Positions 35,679-48,347 of a DNA stretch of 64,000 nucleotides are shown here, in pieces. Within the stretch, counting starts at the first letter, position 1. Every line of letters starts with the position of its first letter. The notes below the pieces were generated by a model that made no database searches, had not been told where the DNA came from, and saw only the letters and a program-made list of their open reading frames with translations. This DNA is from Seminavis robusta (taxonomy: Eukaryota > Bacillariophyta > Bacillariophyceae > Naviculales > Naviculaceae): positions 1 to 64,000 of the forward strand of contig CAICTM010000382.1 in the NCBI GenBank assembly GCA_903772945.1. Reading direction: 5' to 3'. Made by a program: the position numbers and the translations under genes.

Positions 35679-36692
35679 AACGAGCGTATTACTGTTTGGT
35701 TCAAACTTCTTTACATTCCCAACAAGACGATGTTTGCCTTTCGTTGTCTGTTTGCTGACTTGCCTGCACCCTGGACTAGACATGATCCTTCGAGGCCGCA
35801 AGCATTTGGCTGCGTCCGCTTCGTTCTGTAGCTCGTTACCCCCAGGTTGTTCGGGTTGTTTGGTTGCTGAAGGTGCACCGCACCCTACCGGTAGCAGTTT
35901 ATACTAACTAGATTTGCAAGCAGGGGAAACATATCTTGGCGACAAAACGCTCCTCCATGGCCACGTGAAGGAAAATGTGTTTGCCAGATGCGCACAAGAA
36001 ACAATGCTGGGCAGGCTGCAATTGAAGGAGGCCGAAATGGTGCCTGATCTGATGAGATTGGAAAGTTGTGCAACAGTCGAGTCGCTCATCGCCGAAGACA
36101 AAACCAAGGGCAAGAAGGCTCCTGCCCCAATGATGTTGTCATCCACTCCAAGGGAAACTTCTCAAACACAGAGCAGGAGCTGCAGCAGTTTCCAGAACAG
36201 AAGAGAGAAGAAAGCAGGAGGAAATGGATCCAAAGGTCAAAGTAAGCACCAAGTTTGCAGTTCAGGCAGTCGTTTGTTACGATGCAGCTTGTTTCGTCAG
36301 GAGGCCAAAATCGGTTAATGTTCATGTTGGTTTTCAACGGTGAGCCGGCCTTCCAGTTTGCACAGTTCCTTCCTTTCCCAGGGGAATTCAAGACAACTGG
36401 GTTCTGGGTAGCGGCTAGTCAATGGCACGAATATGTATACCACGTCTTTGGGTCGGTAGTAAGGTTATCCTTCTGTTTAACACGCGTTTTAAACAAGCTG
36501 TTCACGGATTGGTTATGTATTCGAGGGCAAACTTAGCGATGGGCCCGCAGCGATTAGAAGATACAGGAATAGGAACATAGAGTAAGACCGAGGGCAAGCC
36601 ACTTCCAGGTGCCCCCAACACATGCGCTATCGTGGTTGGGGAACACTGCATGGACGCGAGGGCAAGCTGAAACCCAACCAGCAAGGCAGGAT
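35679..36692. other. region holding a decayed CTR9 copy, otherwise no gene
   Basis: About 1.0 kb between convergent CTR9 and the cyclase gene. Apart from the CTR9-like fragment annotated separately, nothing is recognised. Confidence 0.5.
36045..36280 (+). pseudogene. decayed partial duplicate of the CTR9 3' region
   Basis: The stretch resembles CTR9 between about 34670 and 35000. GTCGAGTCGCTCATCG matches GTTGAATCGCTCATCG. Other matched pairs are GAAGACAAAACCAA, GCAGGAGGAAATGGAT and GTAAGCAC, the last of these being the donor of the CTR9 intron. A piece from the middle of the CTR9 segment is missing here, and the frame is not maintained. Because the intron start is present, the copy arose at DNA level rather than from spliced RNA. 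Confidence 0.75.
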
Positions 36693-38569
36693 CTAATGTG
36701 GGAATTGTTTCATCACCTCGAGAGCCCTGTCCAGTTCTTCAGGGGTGATGTCACTGACACAGATACTCTCACCGATGTCAGTGATCAAGGGAATCCTCTG
36801 CTCCCCATGCCTGTGTTCCACCGCATCCTTGCAGCTCTGCCACGCCAGCTCCGACTGAAGGTCCAACGAATTCGTGGGCAGGTTAAGAGATTTCATGGCC
36901 GCGAAAACTCGGTTCACGGTGTCCATGGTGATGAATCCGCGCAAGTAACTCAAAATGCAGCAAAAGAATCCATCCACATTGACCGCCTCTCCGTGCATGA
37001 TGTCGGCACCAGGAACCATCTCAAGCAGTTTGGAAAAGGTGTGGCCTACCCAGAAAAGCGTGTTTGGTGAGCAGTATTCCAAGCTGGACTTACCACCAAC
37101 AGAAAGAGACAAAACTTACCATAGTCGACGCAACGTTCCAACGTCTTCTCCCAAAGATTGGGCCCAAGTTCTTCAAGCATAATCTGGATGGACAGATCGA
37201 TAACACGATCACCAACGCCATCAGGGACATTGGAGTTTTCCATGAAACGAGACTTCACCAACCCGGCACCATGGGTTTCGAGCAACTCAAACAAGTCGGT
37301 GGACCTGACAAGAGCAAGCTTCATAATTTCTCCGAACCCGTTGCATACATTCCTTGCATCTTGAGTTGCAATGAATGAAGGATCAAGAAGGCAGGCTGAT
37401 GGAGCATAGAAACTACCAACCCGGTTCTTGTAGGTCTCATCTGTGATTGCACAGCAGTAATCAACGCCGTTCTTCACTCCAACGCTTGCGTCCACAATGG
37501 CAAGGAGAGTTGTGGGTACTCTAACAAATGGGACACCACGACGGTACATGCAAGCCCCCATTCCAGCAATATCGAGCAAGCATCCTCCACCAATGGCCAA
37601 GAAAGGCTCACGACGCCTCAACTTGTAGGCACAGAGCTCGTCCAACAGTTTGTCCACAGCCTGAAAACAGAAACAAAGCATTGTTAGCCAAACCACCAGT
37701 TTTTTTTTTTTTGGAACAATATATAAACCGACTTACTGCTGAGCGCTTGTCAGCTTCACCTCCATTCAAGACACAAACAGTCAATTCAATGCCTTTGACA
37801 GCGAAATAAGCACGGATTTTCTCTCCGTACAGACGTTCAATGGCATCATCAAACACAGCAAATCGCCTGTTGTATCCTTCAGGGTGATTTCCAGTTGCTT
37901 CCAACAAAGAAGGATTAACGGGGTCAAGAAGGGTTCCACGAGGGATCATATTCACGTCATATGCGATAGGAAGAGTAAAAACATTCCTCCATCCTCTGGT
38001 CCTAGTCATGATGGATGTTTTGGTAGTGACAACAGCCGCTGAAGTTTTCTCTACATGAGTGGATTCTTCAGTGTGAGTCTTAGAGAACTCAAAAACATTC
38101 TTCGGAGCCCTTTCCAATGGTTTCAAAACGACTTTGGTCCCAGTTTTGGGGCAAATTTCCACAGTTTCTCCAGAATTGTCTGTGTTTTCTCCAGCATCAT
38201 CAGAGCTCGAGGAACTACCAGATGTATAACTGGAGATCGAGAAGGATTCAGGTTTTGTTGTCGAAGGTGTGCCATTGCTTCCAGCGGTAGCAGGGTTCGG
38301 AATTCCAAGTTCACTTGTTACCAAAGCCGAGCGAACTTCAGGGGGCAGGGAAGTCCATGCTTCAAGGATAGAGGCGGAAAGAGTTGCTGTTGGCTTGTCG
38401 TTTGATGCTTCATCACTGAAGAAAGCAATGAAAGAGCAAAATAATAAAAACAAAGTGAGAATCTTGTCCAAAAATGACAATCTGCATCCAAAAGGGCACG
38501 AACTAAAACATACCGCATCGAAGCCAAAAGCACCTCAGATGAAGATTTCTGGATAGTCTTGATGGTCAT
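36693..38569 (-). CDS. sugar-phosphate cyclase of the 3-dehydroquinate synthase / 2-epi-5-epi-valiolone synthase superfamily
   Basis: Four exons (38569-38514, 38415-37737, 37660-37120, 37045-36693) give 542 aa. Residues 1 to about 150 are low-complexity (Ser, Thr, Asp) and may include a presequence. The cyclase core begins near residue 165 (TRTRGWRNVFTLPIAYDVN). NAD-binding signature: FLAIGGGCLLDIAGMGA. Core motifs: VPTTLLAIVDASVGVKNGVD, KNRVGSFYAPSACLLDP, FGEIMKLALV and HTFSKLLE...HGEAV, with the Glu and two His expected to hold the metal. VDASVGVKNGVD and HTFSKLLE are closer, by memory, to the cyclases acting on sedoheptulose 7-phosphate (EEVS and the desmethyl-4-deoxygadusol synthase of mycosporine synthesis) than to true DHQS (GHTFGHAIE). 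The product cannot be fixed from sequence alone. Confidence 0.82.
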
Positions 38570-40528
38570 CTTGGTTTATTCTTTTGTAAATAGAATTGTG
38601 AGAAAAACACTAGACTTGCAACGTGGTTGGTCCAATTTATGAAAAATGACAAGATACATGGGGAGGTTGAACTGAAAGAACGCTTTTGCTTGAGAAAGCG
38701 AAAAGCCAATGAGGTCAGGCAACTTTTTGATCGACAGTGACGTGGTGTGCGAATTTGTGAACGTGCGTTGGCCTTCCTTACTCGAGAGCGCTCCAGCCAT
38801 GTGTCACGGCACCCTTTTGATGGCTCGGAAATGATGCACTTCAATACATGTACACCGTACGCTGTACTCTACCATATGGTACAATGAGTGGCTAGCTAGC
38901 TGCTAGCCCTACCACGGTGCGGTGCAGCTAGCTAAATTCGGCCTTGCATTGCCGAATGCGAGCCATGGTTCTACATGGTGATGAAAAGACGAGAGGTCTA
39001 CAGATGCGCACATTCAAAGGAAGCCAAGCCAAGGCACGACAAGTTCACAGAAACCGGGTCTATCACCGCTCTGCTGACGCTTATCCGGAGCATCACAAGC
39101 TGAGGAGAATGCTTGAAACCAAAAGTTTATCATTTTCATCCAAGGCGCTAATGTAATGCTTCCTCTCTCTCTCTGATCTGCGAAGGAACTCTACGGTACA
39201 GTAGCTAGCTGCAAGTTGTCCTTTCTCAAGACGAGGGATGGTACCGTACCGTATGTACCGTACCGTATTACTGTTAGATAAATTGTATCTAATTACCAAA
39301 ACGCGTGCCTGACGCCCTCCACGAGGTCTCACGCCCTCCAAGCTTTTCGGAACCCGTGATCGCACTCGGAACCTCTAGATGCAACATAGTCCCTCCGGGA
39401 CAAGTTCCACGAGATACTCCAGAGCACCACTACCGGTACGACTCTAGAGACGGACCAGTATCTACTCGAGCGCGGTACGATGCAACTCCTCACCATGAAG
39501 ATATGTGCTCGGTATTTGGCCCATGCCTGAATTCTATCTCAGCGCAACAGGTCCAAATAGAGCAGATTTCCGAGACCTCATGATGGGGATATTGTCCCTT
39601 GCTTTTGGGAAAGCAGTAGCAGGAGCAACGGTACCGTATGCCAGTTTGAAGGTTGAAGAGAAGAAATCCAATCGCCAGATGTACATACAGGCGTGTTTTG
39701 CCGGATTGCGTTATAGCCACGCTGTTCTTGCGTCGTTGTCGGCTAGCTACAGTAGCTAGCGTACATGTGGCATGGATGGAGATCGGCTTCCTGTGAGGCT
39801 AAAGTGCGTACGGTCAAAGATACGCACTTGCAACTTGCAACTACTGGACTACGCGGGAACATCCAACAAGGCCCAGAATTGAGCCATTGAAACACGGCTG
39901 GATGTCACTAAATAACCGTAAATTGCGGATAAACTCAACTTCCGTAGTTTATTTACTAGTATTATTGATCAAAATTTCCATAGAACTTGCCGTTTTATGG
40001 CTTTTCCAAAAACTGAAAATGGTAAAACTAGTCCAAAATCGTCAATTGGTAGTTACTGTGAAAACGACTAAGCTAGCTAGTAGCGAGGTCTACTTTTACC
40101 AAAATGTTCCATGTAAACTAACAATTTCACTTGATTTTTCATAATTTACCAAATATTTCATAGAACTTCGATTTCTCCATACAGAATCTCATTTCTGTAA
40201 AACTTGAGCGATATGCACGACTGAAATCGAACAAATTGAGGGATCAGATTCGATCGAATGAAGAATCAATTTGTGATTCGATTCGATTCGATTCGGATCG
40301 ATTGCCATTCGATAGTGAATTTGAGGTACAGTCGTACTAGCTAGCTAGCCATCTACAATATTGAATGATTCGATCGAATATGTGCTCGTCATCAAGGCTA
40401 CTAGACTACCAGTAGCTAGCAAACAGGAAAGCAGTGAACTGGATGCACTGAAGGTCCTTTCCATAGGATGTTTAGAATCTGCCAACTTATCGGTAGCTAG
40501 CTCTAGTAGCTGCTATGCCATACAGTAT
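38570..40528. other. intergenic, about 1.96 kb
   Basis: No gene recognised. It holds GTACCGTACCGTATGTACCG near 39240, CTAGCTAGCTAGC near 38890, and ATTCGATTCGATTCGATTCG with GATCGAATG words around 40250-40320. Confidence 0.5.
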
Positions 40529-41929
40529 CTATATCTTGTCCGCCTTTCGTTTCTTAGAGAAGTCGCTGCTGGATTCTTCGTGGATCTTCTCAAAGACAGC
40601 GCTCATATCAAGATCTGCCAATTTCAACCCCTCATCACTTCTAGCAGCCCGGAAGATTGTCTCGGCTTGATCCATCACGGAGTATTCGACACATGCATCC
40701 TTTGCCATTTTGGAAGCCAATGCCATGTCCTTATGAGCATGCTTCAGCGGAAAGTTTGGGGCGTGATTTTTGACAATCATCTTGGGTCCCTTGAGGGCAT
40801 AAACTGGGCTTTGAATAGCACCCTGACCAATGATTTCAATCATTTTGGTAGGATCTAGCCCCACAGACTCTGACAAGGCGATTGCCTCTCCAAAGGCGAC
40901 CATCATAGTTCCCATCAAGGAGTTGACAACTAGTTTGGAACGCGTGCCAAAACCAACCTGCGTGCCAAAGAAGTGGCTGGCCTTTCCCATAGCCTTGAGT
41001 CCGCTGTCTTTGATTTCGTTAAATAGTTCTTCGGAGCCAGCACAGAGGAAAATCAAAGTTCCCGTGGCAGCGGGAACCTTGGATCCTGAAACCGGGGCTT
41101 CTAGGAATCGTCTGAAGGCCAAAGTAAATGCGTTAGAAAGGGTTGCAGCTCAAGCAATTAAAAAGCTAGACGTCAGCGATCTTTCGCACAGAGTCAAAGA
41201 ATACAAACTTACCCGCCCTTTTGCACGACAGCTTCACTCATACGTTTCATGTCTTCTTCGGCGAGAGTGGCACAATCCACAATCGACTTTCCTTTGGAAA
41301 CACCAGCCAGGACTCCATTGTCGCCTTCAAAGACAATTTGGCTCACCTCAGGTGTGGATAAAATCGAGTAGGTAATTTCACAGGCTTCCACCACTTCCTT
41401 TGCAGTGTCCTTGATGATAATGTTTTTGTCTGGAAACTTTTCCTTGAGAGCCGTGCACTTGGAAGTTGTTCGGTTCCAAACAATCAGGGGGGATTTTTCA
41501 TCACCACCAGCAACTCCCTCGGATACAAGGCGGGCAGCCATGCCCTCTCCCATGATGCCAATTCCAACAAAACCGACGGGTGCCATCTTTAAACGAGTTT
41601 GTACCTGCTGCTGATATCTGCGTTGAAAGGGAAAATGCAAAAGGGAAAAAATGGATCGTCAGCTGATTCGATTCCTCGACACAAGAGAGGAAGGTGGTGG
41701 ATCCCAATTCTAACAGGGCGAAACAATTGAAGATTTCCCAAGCGACGAAGCTGCGAAGAAATAATACAGTAGACGGGTTCGGTCCGCAAGACTTTGGAAC
41801 TCGGACGTACCGACGATAGCGACGATCGGTACTTGAAATCTGAAACGCAAAAGCCGAAACCAGCCCAACATCAGCAGCGAAAATCACAAACAAGCATCCT
41901 AGCAGTATCGACCCTTTGCAGAAGTGCAT
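40529..41929 (-). CDS. plastid-type glyoxylate/succinic semialdehyde reductase (beta-hydroxyacid dehydrogenase)
   Basis: Three exons (41929-41811, 41617-41213, 41111-40529) give 368 aa. Exon 1 encodes a signal peptide (GSILLGCLFVIFAADVGLV) ending in SAFAF, a good match to the ASAFAP cleavage motif of diatom plastid proteins, followed by an Arg-rich transit peptide. The Rossmann domain starts VGFVGIGIMGEGMAARL (GxGxMGxxM). The substrate loop is EAPVSGSKVPAATGTL, and the catalytic Lys lies in GTRSKLVVNSLMG. KDMALASKMAK is the usual C-terminal helix. The family reduces glyoxylate or succinic semialdehyde with NADPH, or oxidises 3-hydroxyisobutyrate. Plastid location and the plant-like motifs favour the GLYR side, detoxifying aldehydes from photorespiration. 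A Lys/Arg-rich tail (SKKRKADKI) ends the protein. Confidence 0.9.
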
Positions 41930-42819
41930 GGTCGCTCTATTTATCGTGGTGACTTACCAATGGACAAAGCCCTTTTTGTTTTTGTGACTGCTCCACTGAT
42001 TGATGGCCGTTTGTCGCTGGGTTTGAGAAAGATCCAATCTTTGCTGATTGATGACGCCAACGTTATTACACTGAAACCGGAGCGCTGTGGATTTCAATCT
42101 CTACCACCAGCAAGGATGGTGATCACAAGTTTCACTGAAAGATCCACGATGACGAGCTGTGCGAACTCAGCTGTGCTCCTGTGCATTGGTAGGTTTGACT
42201 TTGGATTCAATCCAGGGGTTGACATTGGATTCAATCAAAGGGTTCGCTTGGGAGTTAGATCACATGGTCGACTTGGGAGTTATTTCAATGCGTCCAAAGA
42301 GGCAACACGGTGAAAGCACAACCATTGCTAAAGATTTGCCACCACGCCAAGAGCAAGAAGGTGATGTAAAGCTAGGGGGGGGCGTGCAGTGTACCGGTAC
42401 TTCTCGCCAGGGCATCCATGATCACACGACTAGCTACATGTTTGTAGAATGAGTTTGCCCCAGGGCTGAGAACGAACTCAAGATTTTTCAACCAAGAGAA
42501 AAACCTCTCCGTCACCCGGGCTCCTTGGACATCTAATCTCACTGGTGACTCGAGCAGAGGGCATGAAACAATACGCTATTTTGTCCATGGTAAGAATACT
42601 CAAGTACACACACTGGTATCAATGGTCCTGATTGAATTATAGATTGGGTTGATGTAGGGCACCTTAGAGCCCGCCAGCAACTTCCAGCGATACCAAATGT
42701 CGTGTCAACGTGATGACCTTTTCCAGGCAGGGAGGAGCCCATCAACATTCAAGCTAAAAGCTCAATGCAAGAAGTCTTCTCACTCAATGAAATATTATCA
42801 CATCGTCAGTCAGCGCAGC
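41930..42819. other. intergenic, about 890 bp
   Basis: No convincing gene. A plus-strand frame at 41924-42313 has no family resemblance. GGATTCAATC occurs twice, about 30 bp apart, near 42204-42236. Confidence 0.45.
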
Positions 42820-45800
42820 TCATGTACTTCGATAGTTCAAGTGAGTCAACGCCAAGTACGTCGCGAAGCGAGTGAAGAAAACAAGCCCGAGAAGATACAA
42901 AAGGTTCCAGGGGACATTGTCAATGGAAAAGTCACCGAACGAAACGATTACCCATTCTTCGGCAGTTCCCACACAAGGGCCAGGTGGAGTGCAGCCCTGA
43001 GCCACCAAGGACATGTAGAAGGGCGATCCCTGACTGGCAGTAATTGGCGTAGTATCATCTGTGAATTGAGTCATCAGCAAGCCCTCATAGATGTAGTGGC
43101 CGGGAGTCACTGTGTCGGGCGGAAAGCAATACTGTCAGAGACCTGGAGGATCGTGTACCTTGTCAAGCAACGCCCCAAAACTCACCATAGTACATGAATC
43201 GCCAGAACTCGGGCATTTCGTTGGGGCGAATCAAAACACCAGTGAACATCACTGTCATTGAAACAAACAGGCCTCCCGCACCCTGTGCCGTCATACTGTC
43301 GCGGAATAGACTTGAAAACATTTGACCCATGTAGGTAAATGTCATTTGAGCCAACACGAAAAACAAGTAGTAAAAGAGGAATTTTTCCACGTCGAGGGCG
43401 AACCCCATGATGAAATAGAAGAGCACCACAAAGACGCAGCTCACTAACATCACGAAAGGTAGTTCCGCGAAAGTGAAAGACATCAGAAGAGCCTTCTGGT
43501 CATACATCAACGCCGCCGAGTGGCGATAGTACATGTTACGCTCTGCTTCAAAGACCGCAAGCACCGTGTTGAACGCACTGACACCCAAAAAGATTGTAGC
43601 AATGAAGATTGTCGTGGCGCGGGAGTTCATGTCGGACTCCGTTTTTGGTACTCTAGAGGTAATGTACACACTCGAGAAAAGCAGGGCAACGACGGCCGCC
43701 ACCATGATGCGGACCAAGTTGTAGCTTGGAGACCGCCAGTAAATCTTGAGGATTCTGTCCAAAACTTGAGTGCTCTGCGTTAACATTGAAGTGGCGTACA
43801 GCCCAGGGAAGGACACTTTGTTTTCATCGGTGGGGTTCGACGACAGGGTTGCAATATTGTCGAGGCACTCTTTGTGGAGCTTGGAACCAGTGTAGTTGCC
43901 AGCGTAGTCAAATGGGCGTGTAGTTCCAGCGCTACTTCCAGCGCCAATCACTGTTAGCATCCACGTGGCGGGGTTTTCTCCTGGCTTGATGGGGGTGGTT
44001 GCGCTGTACCGCTCAAAGTAATTGATCAAACTCACACTGTCTTTTCCGAGATCGCCAAAGAATACAACCTCTCCTCCACGTTTGAGAAGCAGCAAGGTGT
44101 CAAAAGAATTGAAGATTGCCTAAGGTTGGACAGTTGGTTCCGTGAGAAAACTCGAAACTCTCAAGGTCAAAGCGAGTCGCAACGAGGCTTACAATGCTCG
44201 GTTGATGGATAGTTGCGACGACGGCACGGCCGGTTTCTGCAATGCGCTTCAAACCCTTCATCACAATTGAGGCCGCCCGGGCATCCAACCCAGAGGTTGG
44301 CTCTACTCAGCAGTAGCGGAACAGTTGGTCAGCATTCACCACACTAGGAGCCTCCGAGGGAAAGCTCAGGCACGACGTTTGCTTACCATCCAAAAAAATT
44401 ATTGAAGGGTTTGCTAGGAGGCAAGCAAGGAAGGAACGTCACCATTGGTAAGAGATTGACTGTCCCTCGTTGGTTTTTCACGTTGAACGCGACGAAAGTC
44501 TTACCGACAAGTTCGACCGCGATGGAAAGCCTCTTCTTTTGTTCAAAGGACAACCCACCGGATAAGTCATCACCAACCTGTAAGTCCTGTATGGGAGTCA
44601 GCTCCAACATGGCAAGTACCTGATCCACGAATCTCATTATGTTTCTTGGTGTAACTTCCTTGACAGTTTCTTCCAAACGCAACCTTGCCGAAAACTCCAC
44701 GGTTTCTCGAATTGTCAATTGGGCACTCTGGACATCGAACTGTTGACACATCAACAACAGACAGAAAACACAGGACTTGTCAGAGATACCACCGTGATCG
44801 GGAGCCTCGCACCAATCGACGCACCTGCTCAACGTAACCAGTGCACCGACGAAAGGATCTTGGTTCTTGCGGGTGCCCGTTCAAGCAGACATCACCTTCG
44901 ATTTCGCCTGAGCTCTTTCTCATTGAAAGGACATCCATCAATGTCGTCTTACCCGCCCCAGAAGAACCCTTTTGAGAATGTAGGAGAGAGGGGCGTGAGA
45001 AACGTGATCGTCGAGCATGAGCCTTTCAACTTCGGCCAACCCACCATCAACGCCGTCATCTTGCCCGCTTCCACAACTCCATCGACACCTTTCAGCAGCT
45101 CCAACTTCTCACGGGATGTACTAGCAGTGACTGTATAACGAATTCCTCTGAAGGTGAGATTTACACGAGTGAACGGGATCGCAACGTCTTCTCGTAAGGA
45201 CGCCTCATCTACGTCTTCCTCGGCATCCCCCATGTCCGTCGCCAAGGATTTGCCAGTTTGGAAGCGAACAAGCGACAAAAAGGTAACCGAGAGCAGCGTT
45301 GCAACCAGCCCAGTTCCAATGGCAAAAGCAACTCCATACCAAATCCACTCAGTTGTGAAAGGTTCTCCGTTATGGGCCATTCCAAATCGCAAAAGGATGT
45401 TTCGTCCTTCCTGCTCAGAGTACTTGCCACTGGTAAACTCGTTTACACCTGGCAACATGTGAACAAGCACAAAGCAACATTAGAGAGCGATGCCGTCAGC
45501 AGAAGTAGCATCTTGGAAGAAGTCGTAAACTCACAGAGGGCTCGCAAGATCCTACCCAATCCCAGCCATAGGCAAGATAAGAAACTGTATGAAGTAGAGT
45601 TCAAAGCAAGCAGCTATACCCTAAGCACTTACCAAGCAAAAACATTGCACCAATACACCCATATCCAGTAGTCTGGGACACACGGAAGGAAGAACGAATC
45701 AATCAGTCAGACATTGGGAGGACCAGTTCAGAATCCAGCAAAGATGAAATTACCTGGAATGACATCTGGTTGAACGGTGAAGCCACTATAAATGGACCAA

Positions 45801-48347
45801 GACCAAGAGAAATGGGCAAAACTGAGTACATGCTGAAACTTGGAGGACTGCCCAAGTCTTCCAACTGCGAAGGCCGAACACATACCTGAAAAGGACAAGC
45901 ATGACCACTGGCAAAAGGAGCCAATGTTAGAAACTGTCAGCAGGCAAGCCTGGTCCACGGAATGCACTTACTGGAAACTGCCATTGCTGCTTGAGCAATG
46001 GTCCGATCTCGAACAACCGAAGAGAAGACACTGAACAAGAGACTAGCGGAGAGCGAAATGCAAAATAGGAGGAGGAGATAAATGAAGTAGTTGGCAACAG
46101 AGCCACCATCTCTAGGCTGGGCTAGCCCAACAAACCAATACGTGAGGGAGCCATAGATCACTCCGTCACACAGGGCATTTGGGATAGTCTGTCGCAATAG
46201 AGGCAGGTTGTCAGCAAGAATATCATAAGAGCTTGCACAACGGGTCAAAGTGAAATCAACAATCGTACCGCAAGACTCCTTCCAATTACAAAGGTCCAGC
46301 TGGGGAACAAGTTGGCATCCTGGTGCTTGTAAAAGATGGCACGCGGGAAAAACTGCTCCCCAACCATCAACATGGATCCCAACGAGCAAAAGAACATGCT
46401 CTGGAACAGAATACCCATGATGGATTGAGGTTCGTCGGCTTGCCAAAAGAGTGTCCCTGCAACAGTTCCCATGATCAGATCTTGCATGATTTTAGCCTGA
46501 ATTGCAGGCTTATCGCGCCACCAGAGGAGCAGTTCCCGACCAATGACAAGTCTCAAGGAGCCGATTGCAGAGTTTTGGTAACGCCTTTTCAGTTCCCTTT
46601 TTGCCTCCTCTTCACATTGCGAGTCCACAAGAAATGGCTTTTCCAATCTTTCTTTGATGTCCATGCCCAATTGACTAGAGTCAAACTTCTCCTTGAACTC
46701 AGCTGATGTCAAGTGTGTTGCATTGCTGTCAGTCAAGAACTGTGCTCCATCCGGTGTTGGGAGTTGTTGCAACCAATCGGCGACGTCCACGCGTTCCGGC
46801 AGGGAGTATCCCAAGGAACTGAAATGATCAATAATGGACGTTGTTGGGCCGCAATAGATGATTCTCCCTTCGCTCAAGAGGATTGTTTCGTCAAAGAGCG
46901 CGACGACTTCTGGTGGAGGCTGCAACAGGGAAATGATTTTGCAGGTTTGCGAGACTTGCCCACCAAACTTGATCAACTTGACAATGTCGTAGGTTGTCGC
47001 GGCTTGTGACGCATCAGCGGGGTTTTATGTTGGGCAAGTGAGAGTTGGCTCGAAAGACTTGGCTTGGTCCTTGTCGAGTGCCTCCGACGAACGCTCGTGA
47101 CAATTTACTTACCGTCCAAACCGGTACTAATCTCATCACAACAGGATACGGGAGTTTGCAGGACAAACATTTCACCGACAGTGACGCGTTTCTTTTCTCC
47201 TCCCGAGACACCACGAACACTTTGCTGATCTCCGACAAAGGTATCTTCGACTCTGGCCAAGCCGAGCCCATCCATGATTCGGTTGACAAAGAAGAGTTCA
47301 TTGTCGGCTTCTGCAATGGCCTTTTTGACTTCCTCGTCCTTGCCAAAGTATGGTTTGTTGTGAGTCCCACCACTACGGCACCTCCAAGCAAATTCTAGCG
47401 TCTCTTTGACAGTAAGCCTAGCATGAAGTCGATCAATTTGGTCAATGTATGACGCAAGGTTGGACCAGACGACTTCCTTGGCAGCTTGTTCAAATCCATT
47501 GACAAAGACAGATCCAGCCACTACATGATTTGCATCTTGTTGAAGAGTACCTGCAATCATCTTGAGCAGCGTGGATTTGCCACACCCAGGTGCACTGTCC
47601 GTATAGAGAAACAGAAGACAGCACAACCAGATCAGGGCTAAGACAGGAACCATGCACCATTCCACACCACCAGCTAGCTTAAGTCAGACTTACCCCAAGA
47701 TGAGATAGAGCTTTCCCCTCTCGAGAGCGAGATTGACGCCTTCCATGACAGCTTTTGTTTCCTTGATGGTCGGGTTTCCACATTTTCCCGTGGTGACAAG
47801 CAGTTTCAGGGATTTCAAGAGCTTGTAAATGGGGCTTTCCGTCTGGACTGTGGCAATCTTTTGCTTGGCTCGTTTGGGCCCTTTTGCATCTCCAGTATCG
47901 GCGACTTGTTCGATAAAGTTGGTGACAGTGTAAGATCCATCCTTGACGCGGACATCAATGCCAGGAAACTGTGCCTTGACTCGCTCAAGCCACTTTCGCA
48001 TGAGCACCATCAGAGGGTTTTCTCCCGCCATGGATTCAATGTCTTCGCTGACATGTTTGATTTCTTCTTGCAAGATATGGTAGCCAGGGTCATACTTGGC
48101 GACGACAGCCGACACACCCTCAATGGACTCCTGGAGTTCGTTCCTCAAATGTTCAGGAATGTCAACTGCTTCGCTGTGAAGGGAAAAATCCATGTAAGTC
48201 ATTTCTTCAACGCATGGGTCGATCAGAATACAGTACAGAAAACAAGAAAAGAACTCACGCCGCGCAAATGTTGAGCAACTGCCTAACACATTCTTGCAGC
48301 TTCTCCACTTCAGCGGCACCTTTATGCTCTTCCTCTGTTACCTCCAT
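42820..48347 (-). CDS. full-size PDR/ABCG-type ABC transporter, 16 exons
   Basis: Exons: 48347-48259, 48173-47694, 47594-47113, 47002-46269, 46188-45972, 45907-45886, 45785-45754, 45672-45633, 45551-45535, 45448-45045, 44968-44825, 44739-44505, 44413-44387, 44302-44193, 44119-43186, 43109-42820. All phases agree, giving 1418 aa. Order is NBD-TMD-NBD-TMD, as in pleiotropic drug resistance exporters. NBD1 has Walker [10 protein letters not shown], signature [13 protein letters not shown] and Walker [19 protein letters not shown]2 has Walker [10 protein letters not shown], signature [12 protein letters not shown] and Walker [17 protein letters not shown], then TIHQPS. Both sites keep the Walker Lys, unlike fungal PDR pumps with a degenerate NBD1. 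The TMDs carry family motifs ([27 protein letters not shown]). Likely plasma-membrane export of lipids or xenobiotics. The acceptor of exon 4 (CACAAG) is weak but gives [11 protein letters not shown]. Confidence 0.9.

Noticed and set aside
41924-42452. Plus-strand frames upstream of the reductase gene
   Set aside because: The first overlaps the reductase start codon; neither has family resemblance.
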